Part shown: piece by piece, positions 55,868-64,000 of the stretch
How the letters are laid out: each line of letters opens with the position of its first letter
How positions within the stretch are numbered: the first letter of the stretch is position 1
NCBI RefSeq assembly: GCF_947499945.1
Contig: NZ_CANMQD010000002.1
Location: 248,001-312,000, forward strand
Direction: 5' to 3'
DNA length: 64,000 nt
DNA from: an uncultured Sulfitobacter sp.
Lineage (GTDB): Bacteria > Pseudomonadota > Alphaproteobacteria > Rhodobacterales > Rhodobacteraceae
Program-made: the position numbers and the translations under genes
The notes under the pieces: model-generated
Seen by the model: the letters and a program-made list of their open reading frames with translations, nothing else
Database searches by the model: none
What the model was told of the DNA's origin: nothing

Positions 55868-56317
55868 ATGATAAAACACATTTTGACTGCTCTCACCCTT
55901 TCCTTGCCCGCAACGCTTGCCGCCGAACAGGTCGGCAATGTCGATGTGGACTGGCTCGGAAATGACCTGATAATCGAGGCTTTGGCCGATCCTGAGGTCG
56001 ACGGGGTGACATGCCACGTCACCTATTTCGAGCGTGGCATAATCGACCGATTGCAAAAAGGAAACTGGTTTGAAGACCCGTCCAATTCCTCAATCTCCTG
56101 CCGTCAAACTGGTCCGATTAAAATCGGTGATATCGACCGCGATGATGAGGGCGAGGATGTATTCACCAAGTCACGCTCCATCGTTTTTAAATCCATTAAG
56201 GTAAAGCGGATTTTTGACGAGAAAAACCAGACGCTGATTTACATCAGCCACGCACGCGACGTGCAAAACGGCTCTGCCAAGATGTCGATGTCCACAGTGC
56301 CACTCTATCGCCCCTGA
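55868..56317 (+). CDS. creA: CreA-family periplasmic protein
   Basis: 149 residues from the ATG at 55868. A signal peptide (HILTALTLSLPATLA) is followed by VGNVDVDWLGNDLIIEALAD and DPEVDGVTCHVTYFERG, then GNWFEDPSNSSISCRQTGPI and LIYISHARDVQNGSAK, matching the CreA family. Function is not established. It stands alone between the UdgX operon (divergent) and the transglycosylase. Confidence 0.88.
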   Translation: MIKHILTALTLSLPATLAAEQVGNVDVDWLGNDLIIEALADPEVDGVTCHVTYFERGIIDRLQKGNWFEDPSNSSISCRQTGPIKIGDIDRDDEGEDVFTKSRSIVFKSIKVKRIFDEKNQTLIYISHARDVQNGSAKMSMSTVPLYRP

Positions 56318-56437
56318 CGGATTGTGCGGCGGGGAAGAGCCATAGGCAAAGCCCCGCGTGCGACGCAGTAAGGGCAGTTGCCACGCGCCTGCATTCCTTT
56401 ATCATTCGTCAAAAGACCAATCAGGCGAGCAGGTATA

Positions 56438-57583
56438 ATGACATTTTCACGCAGACATTTTCTCATGGGGGCCAGCGCCCTCACCCTCACCGCTTGTGGC
56501 GGCGGGGCAACAACGTACCAAAGCAGAGCAGACACAGGCGGCTTGCCCGCCGATCTGCGCCCGACCCCCAATGCGGGCTATGACGCATGGGTCAGGGGCT
56601 TTCGCAGCCGCGCCGCATCGCGTGGCATCTCGCAAGCGACATTGACCGAGGCTTTCCGCGGCACAGGCTTCCTGCCTGGTTGCGTGAGACGTGACCGCAA
56701 CCAGACCGAGTTCAAGCGCAGCCTTGAAGACTACCTTTCCATCGCAGCGTCCGACGAACGCGTCAGTAAAGGTCGCGCCGCGTTTGCCCGTCACCGTGGC
56801 ACCCTGCAAACGCTTGAGGGGCAATACGGTGTCGACGCAGAAATCATCTGCGCCATCTGGGGCTTGGAGAGTTATTTCGGCGAGCGCAGAGGTGATGTCC
56901 CTGTGATCTCGGCCACGTCCACGCTGGCCTTTGACGGGCGACGCGGCGCGTTCTTTGAAAAGCAATTGATCGCCGCGCTCAAGATTGTGCAAAACGGCGA
57001 TATACCAGCCTCCCGTATGACAGGGTCATGGGCGGGCGCGATGGGGCATACCCAGTTTATACCAACGTCGTATCAGGCCTTTGCCGTTGATTTCACTGGC
57101 GATGGCCGCCGCGACATCTGGTCCGAAGATCCCACGGATTCACTCGCCTCCACCGCCGCCTATCTCAAGCGGAACGGTTGGTCACGCGGCACCAAATGGG
57201 GCGGCGAAGTGGGGAGTGGCGCACCGCAAGGGCGCACCATCCAACCACAGGCGGGCGGCCCGCGCTTCTCTGTCACGCGCAACTTCAATGCGATCAAGCG
57301 TTATAATAACTCTGACGCCTACGCGATCGGTGTGGGCCATCTGGCAGACCGCATCGGTGGCGGCGGTCGCTTGCGCGGCAGCTTCCCGCCCGATGCAAAC
57401 GGCCTGACAAAAGATGATCGTATCACCCTGCAGCAGCGTCTCACCGCCAAAGGGTTTGACACAGGCGGCAGTGACGGCGTGATCGGCCCCAACAGCGAAA
57501 AAGCGATCAGCGCCTATCAGGCAAACCAAGGCCTGCCCGTGACGGGAAAGCCGTCCCTATCCCTGCTAAGCCAGTTACGCTAA
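56438..57583 (+). CDS. Lytic murein transglycosylase (MltB type) with peptidoglycan-binding domain
   Basis: 381 residues from ATG 56438, which places a twin-arginine-like motif SRRHFLMGA at the front of the leader; the longer open frame from 56378 would bury it. The leader ends with a lipobox (LTLTA-C), so this may be a lipoprotein exported by Tat. The SLT_2 domain has IICAIWGLESYFGERRGDVP with the catalytic Glu and GSWAGAMGHTQFIPTSYQ. The last 60 residues are a peptidoglycan-binding domain (LQQRLTAKGFDTGGSDGVIG). It cleaves cell-wall glycan with formation of 1,6-anhydro ends. Confidence 0.93.
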   Translation: MTFSRRHFLMGASALTLTACGGGATTYQSRADTGGLPADLRPTPNAGYDAWVRGFRSRAASRGISQATLTEAFRGTGFLPGCVRRDRNQTEFKRSLEDYLSIAASDERVSKGRAAFARHRGTLQTLEGQYGVDAEIICAIWGLESYFGERRGDVPVISATSTLAFDGRRGAFFEKQLIAALKIVQNGDIPASRMTGSWAGAMGHTQFIPTSYQAFAVDFTGDGRRDIWSEDPTDSLASTAAYLKRNGWSRGTKWGGEVGSGAPQGRTIQPQAGGPRFSVTRNFNAIKRYNNSDAYAIGVGHLADRIGGGGRLRGSFPPDANGLTKDDRITLQQRLTAKGFDTGGSDGVIGPNSEKAISAYQANQGLPVTGKPSLSLLSQLR

Positions 57584-57591
57584 CTAAAGAG

Positions 57592-57625
57592 GGGTGATCG
57601 CAATCAGCGTTTTGCGCGATCACCC
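57592..57625. terminator. Hairpin after the transglycosylase gene
   Basis: Stem GGGTGATCGC / GCGATCACCC, 10 bp, with a 14-nt loop, 8 nt after the stop codon. No T-run follows, so it is either a weak or factor-assisted terminator, or an mRNA-end stabiliser. Confidence 0.55.
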
Positions 57626-58152
57626 AACTTCAAGATTTCAGATGACTTTTCTATTGAAGTTGCAATTTGAAACAAATTGCCGATTTTGCATATTTCGTCG
57701 CATTCGAGCTCAATTCTGGAAATAGTCTCACAATTGAAAACATTAGGGGGCGGCCCCGACATGCAGATATCATTATGCAAACACTGCCGCTTGTACTCTT
57801 GGCTCTTAACGCCTGTGGACCTCTCCCATTTTGAGATGCAACGCGCCATGGGAGCCATCGACAAAGGGGCCTATACCGCCGTCCGTATCGGCATCGCCGC
57901 CGAGCCCTCGCTGCAGCGCTGATCGACACAGAAAACCATGCAAATCGGGCGGGAGCCAAACCGCAGGCAGCCTAACGTGCGGATCAGGAAGGCCTCGACT
58001 GGGACATCTCGGCCACGTCAAACTCCCCTGCGAAGCCAATCAGCACCTCACTGCTCAAAGCGTACGACTATCGCGCACGGCGGCACCATAAGCTGCGCAA
58101 AGTAGGGCAGGCAGCTTGCGCAAAATCAATATTTTATATTATCGGAGAAACC
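57626..58152. other. Gap with a possible broken small-lipoprotein gene
   Basis: No intact gene is supported. At 57775–57834 (plus) an ATG opens a 19-codon frame MQTLPLVLLALNACGPLPF ending in TGA, which carries a perfect lipobox (L-N-A-C). It may be a truncated lipoprotein gene or a tiny entericidin-like lipopeptide; no ribosome site is evident. The remaining sequence shows only fragments in changing frames. Confidence 0.3.
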
Positions 58153-58227
58153 TGGTGCTGTGAGGGAGGATTGAACTCCCGACCTCGTCATTACCAATGA
58201 CGCGCTCTACCACTGAGCTACCACAGC
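58153..58227 (-). tRNA. tRNA-Thr (GGT)
   Basis: 75 nt including CCA. The acceptor stem GCTGTGG pairs with TCACAGC (one G·T pair). The anticodon arm is CGTCA-TTGGTAA-TGACG, giving anticodon GGT. The D arm AGCTCAGTGGTAGAGC and T arm GGGAGTTCAATCCTCCC are complete. Confidence 0.97.
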
Positions 58228-58322
58228 GTTGGTACCGCGCTGACTAGCGGCAAATGCCGCGCCGTGCAAGCCAAATTCTCAGCTATCTGGACCCCGCCGC
58301 ATCGCTGCGTTAGACAAGCGTC

Positions 58323-58523
58323 ATGGCAGACAAACAGCCCTCTCAAACAAGCGACCAATCGCAGGCCCAAACGGCTAGAGCGGCAGAAGCTGCGCGCAAA
58401 AAGGCGCGGCTGGCTCAAGCGCTGAAAGCCAATATGGCACGGCGCAAGGGACAAGCTCGCGCACGCGCTTCCGAGAGCGATACATCAGGCACAGCGCAAG
58501 ACGCGCAACACAAGGAAGACTAA
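58323..58523 (+). CDS. Small basic Ala/Lys/Gln-rich protein upstream of murA
   Basis: 66 residues, hydrophilic, with a helical KKARLAQALKANMARRKGQA core. Not recognised by function, but small proteins of this composition are typical directly upstream of murA in this group. It ends 3 nt before murA and is likely co-transcribed with it. The ATG has only a weak upstream purine stretch. Confidence 0.7.
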   Translation: MADKQPSQTSDQSQAQTARAAEAARKKARLAQALKANMARRKGQARARASESDTSGTAQDAQHKED

Positions 58524-58526
58524 GGC

Positions 58527-59798
58527 ATGGACGCAATTCTGGTACGGGGCGGCGGTCCGCTCTCAGGCTCAATTCCGATCGCAGGCGCAAAGAATGCCTC
58601 ACTCGCCCTGATGCCAGCAACGCTGCTGAGTGAGGAGCCTCTGACCCTCACCAATGCGCCGCGCCTCAGCGACATCCGCACCATGACGCAGCTGCTACAA
58701 TCATTGGGCGCTGAAATAACAACGCTGCAAGAAGGTCGCGTGATTTCGATGTCTTGCCACGGGTCCATCAACACCCGCGCCGAATATGACATCGTGCGCA
58801 AAATGCGCGCCTCCAATCTGGTCCTCGGCCCGCTTTTGGCGCGTGAGGGCTATGCCGAAGTGTCCCTGCCGGGGGGGTGTGCTATCGGCGCACGCCCAAT
58901 GGACATCCACACCGACGGGCTTGAAAAAATGGGCGCCAGCATCGATTTGCGCGATGGCTACCTCTATGCAAAAGCCGCCGGTGGCCGCCTCAAAGGGGCT
59001 GTGATTGATTTCCCCTTCGCCTCCGTTGGTGCAACTGAAAACATTATGATGGCCGCAACTTTGGCAAAGGGCACGACAGTCATCAATAACGCCGCGCGCG
59101 AGCCAGAGATTGTCGATCTCGCCGATTGCCTGCGCCGTATGGGTGCACAGATCGAGGGGGACGGCACCCCTACAATCACGATCCAAGGCGTTGACCGCCT
59201 CGGTGCCGCCACACACCCCATCGTCACAGACCGGATTGAGCTTGGTACCTACATGCTCGCACCCGCCATCTGCGGCGGCGAAGTTGAGCTGTTGGGCGGC
59301 CGCATCAACCTCATCGGCGCTTTTTGCGAAAAACTGGACGCAGCTGGTATCGAAGTGACCGAGACGGAAAAAGGCCTCAAGGTCAAACGCCGCACGGATC
59401 GCGTAAAAGCGGTGGATGTCACAACCGAGCCTTTCCCAGGCTTCCCGACGGACCTTCAGGCACAAATGATGGCGCTCCTCTGCACAGCTGAAGGCACCTC
59501 GACACTGGAAGAAAAGATATTCGAGAACCGCTTTATGCACGCTCCCGAACTCATCCGCATGGGCGCAAAAGTAGAAGTGCACGGCGGCAAAGCCATCGTA
59601 AAAGGCGTCGACAAACTGAGAGGTGCGCCCGTCATGGCCACCGATCTGCGGGCCTCCGTCTCGCTGATCCTCGCGGGGATGGCCGCTGAAGGTGAGACAA
59701 AAGTTTCCCGTGTCTACCACCTTGATCGCGGCTATGAGCACGTCGTGGCCAAACTCTCCGGCGTTGGCGCCAATATTGAGCGGATCAAAGACGAATGA
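58527..59798 (+). CDS. murA: UDP-N-acetylglucosamine 1-carboxyvinyltransferase
   Basis: 423 residues, full length. It transfers enolpyruvate from PEP to UDP-GlcNAc, the first committed step of peptidoglycan synthesis. The substrate Lys is in [10 protein letters not shown], and the catalytic Cys is in [13 protein letters not shown], so the enzyme should be fosfomycin-sensitive in principle. [12 protein letters not shown] and [13 protein letters not shown] complete the signature. It overlaps the DUF2948 gene by 4 nt. Confidence 0.99.
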   Translation: MDAILVRGGGPLSGSIPIAGAKNASLALMPATLLSEEPLTLTNAPRLSDIRTMTQLLQSLGAEITTLQEGRVISMSCHGSINTRAEYDIVRKMRASNLVLGPLLAREGYAEVSLPGGCAIGARPMDIHTDGLEKMGASIDLRDGYLYAKAAGGRLKGAVIDFPFASVGATENIMMAATLAKGTTVINNAAREPEIVDLADCLRRMGAQIEGDGTPTITIQGVDRLGAATHPIVTDRIELGTYMLAPAICGGEVELLGGRINLIGAFCEKLDAAGIEVTETEKGLKVKRRTDRVKAVDVTTEPFPGFPTDLQAQMMALLCTAEGTSTLEEKIFENRFMHAPELIRMGAKVEVHGGKAIVKGVDKLRGAPVMATDLRASVSLILAGMAAEGETKVSRVYHLDRGYEHVVAKLSGVGANIERIKDE

Positions 59799-60265
59799 GC
59801 ATGGATGCAAAATTCGAGGACGGCGGTGAGTCCCCCCTCAACCTCGGCGCTCTGGACGCGGATGATCTGAAAATCATCTCCTCACTGACCCAAGACGCCG
59901 TTTTTCCCGCCTCGGAGATGAAGTGGGACAAACGGGCAGGGCGCTTTGCCCTGCTCCTGAACCGCATGCGCTGGGAGGACAACGGATCTGAGCGTCACGC
60001 CCCCGAACGCGTGCAATCCGTGCTGATGTTCAACACCGTCCAGAGTGTCGCGTCCCAAGGCGTGCCAAAAGGCGATGCCGACACGGTTTTGTCGCTCCTG
60101 CACATCGGCTTTGAGCAAACAGACGCCCCCTCAGGCCATATCATCCTCACGCTGGCAGGTGACGGCGCAATCCGCCTCACCGTCGAAGCGCTGGACGTAA
60201 CACTCAAAGACGTCACACGCCCCTACACGGCCCCATCGAAAAAACGCCCTAGCCATCCCGACTGA
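59795..60265 (+). CDS. DUF2948 family protein
   Basis: 156 residues. The part [20 protein letters not shown], then [20 protein letters not shown] and [18 protein letters not shown], matches DUF2948, a family conserved next to murA/hisD in Alphaproteobacteria. Function unknown. Its ATG overlaps the murA stop (ATGA), and its TGA shares one base with the next ATG. Confidence 0.92.
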   Translation: MSMDAKFEDGGESPLNLGALDADDLKIISSLTQDAVFPASEMKWDKRAGRFALLLNRMRWEDNGSERHAPERVQSVLMFNTVQSVASQGVPKGDADTVLSLLHIGFEQTDAPSGHIILTLAGDGAIRLTVEALDVTLKDVTRPYTAPSKKRPSHPD

Positions 60266-60768
60266 TGGTCGAAATTCGGGAGGCCACGGAAAACGACGTA
60301 GACCAATGGCGCAGCCTGCGCCGCGACGGAATGGTGCGCTATCCGCATGCATTCATGCTGTCGCTGGCCGAACATGAGGCCAGCAATGATAAAGATGATG
60401 TGTCCCGCTTGAAAAGCGGTGGCAAGTTCCTCGCTATGCATGAGGGTAAGCCCGTCGGCATGATCGGCTTAAATCCCTATACCCTGCCTTCCATGCGCCA
60501 CCGTGCCGAGATTGGCCCCCTCTACGTGGTACCTGATTTCCAAGGAACATCTCTCGCAAGGGACCTTATGCGGGCCGCAATCGCATACGCCACACGTGCG
60601 GGCCAATGGCAATTAGAGCTTACAGTTAACGAGGCAAACACCCGTGCTGTTACTTTCTATCTGCGGGAGGGCTTCACTCAGTACGGGCGCCTTCCCAACG
60701 CAGTAATCGGTGAAAACGGTCCCGAAAATGACTTGATGTTGTTGCGCATCCTGCCGCACCCCTCTTGA
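60265..60768 (+). CDS. GNAT family N-acetyltransferase
   Basis: 167 residues. The acetyl-CoA loop region IGPLYVVPDFQGTSLARDLM is followed by WQLELTVNEANTRAVTFYLR and EGFTQYGRLP, standard GNAT motifs A and B. Q-G-T-S-L replaces the usual R/Q-x-x-G-x-G/A, so the loop is slightly atypical. The substrate is unknown. Translation is coupled to DUF2948 through a one-base overlap. Confidence 0.92.
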   Translation: MVEIREATENDVDQWRSLRRDGMVRYPHAFMLSLAEHEASNDKDDVSRLKSGGKFLAMHEGKPVGMIGLNPYTLPSMRHRAEIGPLYVVPDFQGTSLARDLMRAAIAYATRAGQWQLELTVNEANTRAVTFYLREGFTQYGRLPNAVIGENGPENDLMLLRILPHPS

Positions 60769-60819
60769 GGCCAACGCCATTCCCCGCTAACTCGGGGTCC
60801 AACCACAGGAGCTTCCCTC

Positions 60820-62121
60820 ATGCCCGTATTCCTAGACGCCACTGCCCCCGATTTTGAAGGAGCCTTCACCACGCTTCTAAACGCCAAGCGTGAGGACAGC
60901 CCGGATGTGGATGCTGTAGTGGCAGACATCATTGCGGAGGTGCGCAAGCGCGGCGACGCGGCTGTCATTGGTCTAACTGCAAAGTTTGACCGCATCACGC
61001 TCACCGCTGACACCCTTCGTATCACTCCAGCAGAGATCGCAGCAGCCTGCGAGGACGTCAGCGCCGAGGACCGCAAAGCCCTAGAACTCGCTGCCGCCCG
61101 CGTCCGCGCCTACCACGAACGCCAACTCCCCAAAGACGAAGAATGGACCGACGACACAGGGGCCACTCTTGGCTGGCGCTGGTCCGCCGTCTCCGCCGCT
61201 GGCCTCTACGTGCCGGGCGGCCTCGCGAGCTACCCCAGTTCGGTCCTGATGAACGCCATCCCCGCAAAAGTCGCGGGCGTGCAGCGTCTCGCCATGGTTG
61301 TCCCCACACCTGATGGCATCCTCAACCCTCTGGTCCTGCTCGCCGCTCAAATCTCTGGCGTGGATGAAGTCTACCGCATCGGCGGCGCACAAGCGGTCGC
61401 CGCACTCGCCTATGGCACAGATACCATAGCCCCCGTTGATAAAATTACTGGCCCCGGCAACGCCTTTGTCGCCGCCGCCAAGCGCCGCGTCTTTGGCAAA
61501 GTCGGCATCGACATGATCGCTGGCCCCTCGGAAATCCTTATCGTCGCCGACGCTGACAACGATCCCGACTGGATCGCCCTTGATCTGCTGTCTCAAGCGG
61601 AACACGACGAGAGCGCGCAATCAGTCCTCATCACCACAGATGCCGGCTTCGGCAAGGCAGTTGCCGCCGCCGTCGAAAAACGCTTGGAAACTCTCCAACG
61701 TGCCCATATCGCAGGCCCCTCGTGGCGCGACTTTGGCGCGATCATCACCGTGCCTGACCTCGACATAGCCGCGAAACTCACCGACCGCATCGCCCCCGAG
61801 CACCTTGAGCTTTGCGTTGCCGACCCCCACGCACTGAGCGCCAAGATCACCCACGCAGGCGCGATATTTTTGGGCCAATGGACTCCCGAAGCCATCGGCG
61901 ACTACGTTGGCGGCCCCAATCACGTCCTGCCTACTGCCCGCTCGGCACGCTTCTCCTCCGGCCTTTCAGTGCTGGATTTCATGAAGCGCACAACTCTGGC
62001 TCACATGACCCCCGCTGCTCTTCGCGCCATTGGCCCCGCCGCCGAACGTCTGGCCCGTTCCGAGAGCCTTGAAGCGCACGGTCTGTCTGTAACGGCCCGT
62101 CTGCGTAAACTGAATGATTAG
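60820..62121 (+). CDS. hisD: Histidinol dehydrogenase
   Basis: 433 residues. It catalyses the last two steps of histidine biosynthesis (histidinol to histidine, NAD-linked, zinc-dependent). Motifs: SAAGLYVPGGLASYPSSVLM, ITGPGNAFVAAAKR, DMIAGPSEILIVAD, LLSQAEHDESAQSVLI and the zinc/catalytic IAPEHLELCV. GAGCTTCCCTC is the weak ribosome region. It is preceded by a 51-nt gap after the GNAT gene. Confidence 0.99.
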   Translation: MPVFLDATAPDFEGAFTTLLNAKREDSPDVDAVVADIIAEVRKRGDAAVIGLTAKFDRITLTADTLRITPAEIAAACEDVSAEDRKALELAAARVRAYHERQLPKDEEWTDDTGATLGWRWSAVSAAGLYVPGGLASYPSSVLMNAIPAKVAGVQRLAMVVPTPDGILNPLVLLAAQISGVDEVYRIGGAQAVAALAYGTDTIAPVDKITGPGNAFVAAAKRRVFGKVGIDMIAGPSEILIVADADNDPDWIALDLLSQAEHDESAQSVLITTDAGFGKAVAAAVEKRLETLQRAHIAGPSWRDFGAIITVPDLDIAAKLTDRIAPEHLELCVADPHALSAKITHAGAIFLGQWTPEAIGDYVGGPNHVLPTARSARFSSGLSVLDFMKRTTLAHMTPAALRAIGPAAERLARSESLEAHGLSVTARLRKLND

Positions 62122-62602
62122 CGCCTGTTTTGCCGCTGCAGCGCAAGAAGCCGAGCCGACACATCCACGACAAAGGGTTGCCGCATCTTGATGCGAACGT
62201 CGCGAAGCGCAAAGCGGGGCAGCCACGCCCACTATTTCAAAACTTTGCGTGGGAAAGCCCAACTGCGGTGCGGTAAACGAATTTCTACCATTTTTAGTTA
62301 ACGATTTAGTCGACAAACCCGAGCTTTCTTGCTTGGATCGTTGGTTGAAAATTCGTCTTTTGCGGCAGTCTAGCATGCACAGAAATAGGCGTACAAAGTG
62401 GCAAAGACAGCTTGTTCCAAGACGCTCGACTGTAGGGAGTTGAGGCGCATCGAATGCGTTCCGTTGTGATATTATGCAACGCATGTGTCACAGGGTGGCC
62501 TTGCAACGCTTCCTTGCTATCTATGCTCGCCATCGCAGTGATTGCGTGACCCGCGTCGCTGGTCTATCAGGGGATTCACACCGCCCAAACCGGAGCCACA
62601 CC
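62122..62602. other. Gap between hisD and the UPF0262 gene
   Basis: 481 nt. No supportable gene: the short open frames lack ribosome sites and recognisable products, and the reading upstream of 62603 in the UPF0262 frame is not conserved in style. The region presumably holds the UPF0262 promoter. No clear terminator was recognised. Confidence 0.5.
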
Positions 62603-63082
62603 ATGTCGCGCATCACCCATATCGTAATTGATGACGCCAACTTGCCGGCCCCCACGCCCGAGATTGAGCAAGAGCGCCGCGTCGCGATGTTCGATTTGCT
62701 CGAAGACAACACTTTTGTTCTACCCAGTCGCGATGACCGACCCGCCCCCGTGGGGCCCTACCACCTTGGCCTGTCGATCCGCGACAAGCGCCTTGTGTTT
62801 GATGTGGCCACCGAAGACGATGAAAAAGCCGCCGAATTCCACCTCTCCCTTGGCCCCTTCCGCCAAGTTGTAAAAGACTACTTTCAAATCTGCGAGAGCT
62901 ACTTCGACGCTGTCAAAAAACTCCCCCCCGCCCAGATTGAGACGATCGACATGGCGCGGCGCGGCATCCACATGGAAGGCTCCCGCGTCCTTCAGGAACG
63001 CCTTGAGGGCAAAGCCGAGATCGACATTGATACCGCCCGCCGCCTCTTCACCCTCATCTGCGTCCTGCATTTCGGAGGCTGA
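62603..63082 (+). CDS. UPF0262 family protein
   Basis: 159 residues from ATG 62603; the open frame extends to 62474 but the family starts M-S-R-I-x-x-I-x-I-D-D as here. Conserved stretches include RRVAMFDLLEDNTFVLP, YHLGLSIRDKRLVFDV and LGPFRQVVKDYFQICESYFD. A cytoplasmic alphaproteobacterial protein of unknown role. Three nt separate it from the next gene. Confidence 0.95.
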   Translation: MSRITHIVIDDANLPAPTPEIEQERRVAMFDLLEDNTFVLPSRDDRPAPVGPYHLGLSIRDKRLVFDVATEDDEKAAEFHLSLGPFRQVVKDYFQICESYFDAVKKLPPAQIETIDMARRGIHMEGSRVLQERLEGKAEIDIDTARRLFTLICVLHFGG

Positions 63083-63085
63083 GGC

Positions 63086-63550
63086 GTGACCCAAGAGCTT
63101 CCCCAGTCGGTTCTCTTTTGCTGCGACCACAATGCCGTCCGCTCCCCCATGGCCGAAGGGCTGATGAAGCAGATGTACGGGATGGACGTCTATGTCCAAT
63201 CCGTCGGCGTGAAAAATGATCTGGAGATCGACGGCTTTTCCATCGCCGTCTGTCAGGAACTCGGCGTGGAACTCTCCCGCCACCGCTCGCGCAGCTTTGA
63301 CGAGATGGAGAACTGGGGCGACGACCTAAGCTCGTTCGATCTGGTCATAGCCCTCTCGCCCGCTTCCCAACGCCGCGCGCTGGAACTCACCCGCTACTTC
63401 CACCTTGATGTTGAATACTGGCCGATCCTCGACCCCACAGGCTTGGGCGAGGGGCGCGAGGCAAAACTCACCCAATTCCGCGCAGCCCGCGACCAGATCG
63501 CCACACGGCTCAAAGACCGCTTTGGCGAACCGACCCAGTCACAAGCCTAG
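63086..63550 (+). CDS. Low-molecular-weight protein-tyrosine-phosphatase-like protein
   Basis: 154 residues, GTG start. The P-loop VLFCCDHNAVRSPMAEGLMK keeps C-x5-R (Cys-Asp-His-Asn-Ala-Val-Arg-Ser), the shape shared by small tyrosine phosphatases and arsenate reductases. The catalytic Asp of the usual D-P loop is plausible in ILDPTGLGEG. It is co-transcribed with UPF0262. The 3' end overlaps the convergent lipoprotein gene by 4 nt. Confidence 0.92.
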   Translation: MTQELPQSVLFCCDHNAVRSPMAEGLMKQMYGMDVYVQSVGVKNDLEIDGFSIAVCQELGVELSRHRSRSFDEMENWGDDLSSFDLVIALSPASQRRALELTRYFHLDVEYWPILDPTGLGEGREAKLTQFRAARDQIATRLKDRFGEPTQSQA

Positions 63551-63903
63551 GTGCAAACGCGTGATGCGGTCTGGCCAAAGGCCTTCCAAACATCCCAGAA
63601 CGCATTGTCGGAGGCGCGATCGGACTGCCGCCATTCCTGCAACTTATGCGGATCCTTGAACGCCTTAACCCCGCGCCGCTGCTGGGCGCTGGACAACTGC
63701 TGGTCCGCAACCGCCTGAACACAGCCACACCGCTGAGAACTCGCCGCCTTGCGCCCCTGCGACATACACGCACGCTGGATCGGCCCCGTGGCAAAAAGCT
63801 GCGTAGGCGCATAAGCCCCGCGAGTCGTGTAATTTGATGCACCACCGCCGCCACAAGCGGACAGCGCAGTGGCCGCAACCAGTACCAAAACCGTTGTTTT
63901 CAT
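63547..63903 (-). CDS. Small lipoprotein
   Basis: 118 residues. Signal peptide with lipobox (VAATALSA-C). The mature region begins GGGGASNYTTRGAYAPTQLF and has RACMSQGRKAASSQRCGCVQ and WDVWKAFGQTASRVC, so about five cysteines could form disulfides. Such lipoproteins are common in the group but have no known function. Convergent with the phosphatase gene. The window ends 97 nt beyond its start without another gene. Confidence 0.8.
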   Translation of the reverse strand: MKTTVLVLVAATALSACGGGGASNYTTRGAYAPTQLFATGPIQRACMSQGRKAASSQRCGCVQAVADQQLSSAQQRRGVKAFKDPHKLQEWRQSDRASDNAFWDVWKAFGQTASRVCT

Positions 63904-64000
63904 AGTCTCTGCCTTTGTCTCAAGCCGCGGGTGGGGTTTTCCCCTTTGGTGCGGCGTTATCTGCTCTGGCGCGAGATTAGCACAGATGCAGGGCAGGGGG

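Overview
The window looks like a chromosomal segment of a marine alphaproteobacterium, most likely from the Roseobacter group of the Rhodobacteraceae. The basis is gene content and order: a urt/ure urea block, murA–DUF2948–GNAT–hisD–UPF0262–low-molecular-weight phosphatase, the UdgX/radical-SAM pair, and three large RTX proteins. The genus cannot be fixed from the sequence alone.

Layout. 1–8.9 kb: urea uptake (urtC partial, urtB, urtA, minus strand) diverging from a complete urease operon ureD-A-x-B-C-E-F-G, with an unusual small His-rich membrane ORF x between ureA and ureB. 8.9–13.4 kb: a graveyard of decayed transposases (IS66 tnpA/B/C and an IS3-type orfA). 13.5–17.8 kb: a very acidic Glu/Ala-tract RTX protein followed by a small surface-type lipoprotein. 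18.0–18.5 kb: a collapsed IS3-type relic. 18.7–23.4 kb: a 1532-residue RTX protein with a C-terminal Hint domain. 23.9–29.1 kb: five genes, each overlapping the next by 4 nt (GNAT-like, ThiF/E1-like, membrane protein, second GNAT, Acg-type nitroreductase). 29.0–31.8 kb: a DUF4105 membrane protein, YiaA/B-like and PspA-like envelope-stress genes, and a TetR regulator with three operator repeats. 32.0–32.9 kb: a broken large serine recombinase next to a fragment resembling a tRNA-fMet tail plus its terminator. 33.0–37.0 kb: a hybrid histidine kinase, a small periplasmic molybdopterin-domain-like protein and a LuxR-type response regulator. 37.0–49.8 kb: an eight-gene minus-strand operon that starts with a complete partner-switching module (response-regulator/PP2C phosphatase, STAS, HATPase) and continues into polysaccharide genes (two DUF3131 proteins, acyltransferase 3, GT2 synthase). 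It diverges from an H-NOX gas sensor and its hybrid histidine kinase, and an outer-membrane barrel gene follows. 50.3–52.7 kb: a third RTX protein. 52.8–58.2 kb: tRNA-fMet, UdgX and its radical SAM partner, creA, a lytic transglycosylase and tRNA-Thr. 58.3–63.9 kb: the conserved murA–hisD–UPF0262–phosphatase block.

How it fits together. The urea block imports and hydrolyses urea. The 37–50 kb block reads as an NO-sensing circuit (H-NOX, hybrid kinase, response-regulator phosphatase, STAS/anti-sigma-type kinase) attached to a polysaccharide-synthesis operon. This is inference from gene content and adjacency. The 24–29 kb five-gene unit is the best candidate for an undescribed pathway: it combines an adenylating E1-like enzyme, two acyltransferase folds and a flavin nitroreductase fold around a membrane protein. 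No CRISPR array, prophage, replication origin or type I secretion machinery is visible in the window.
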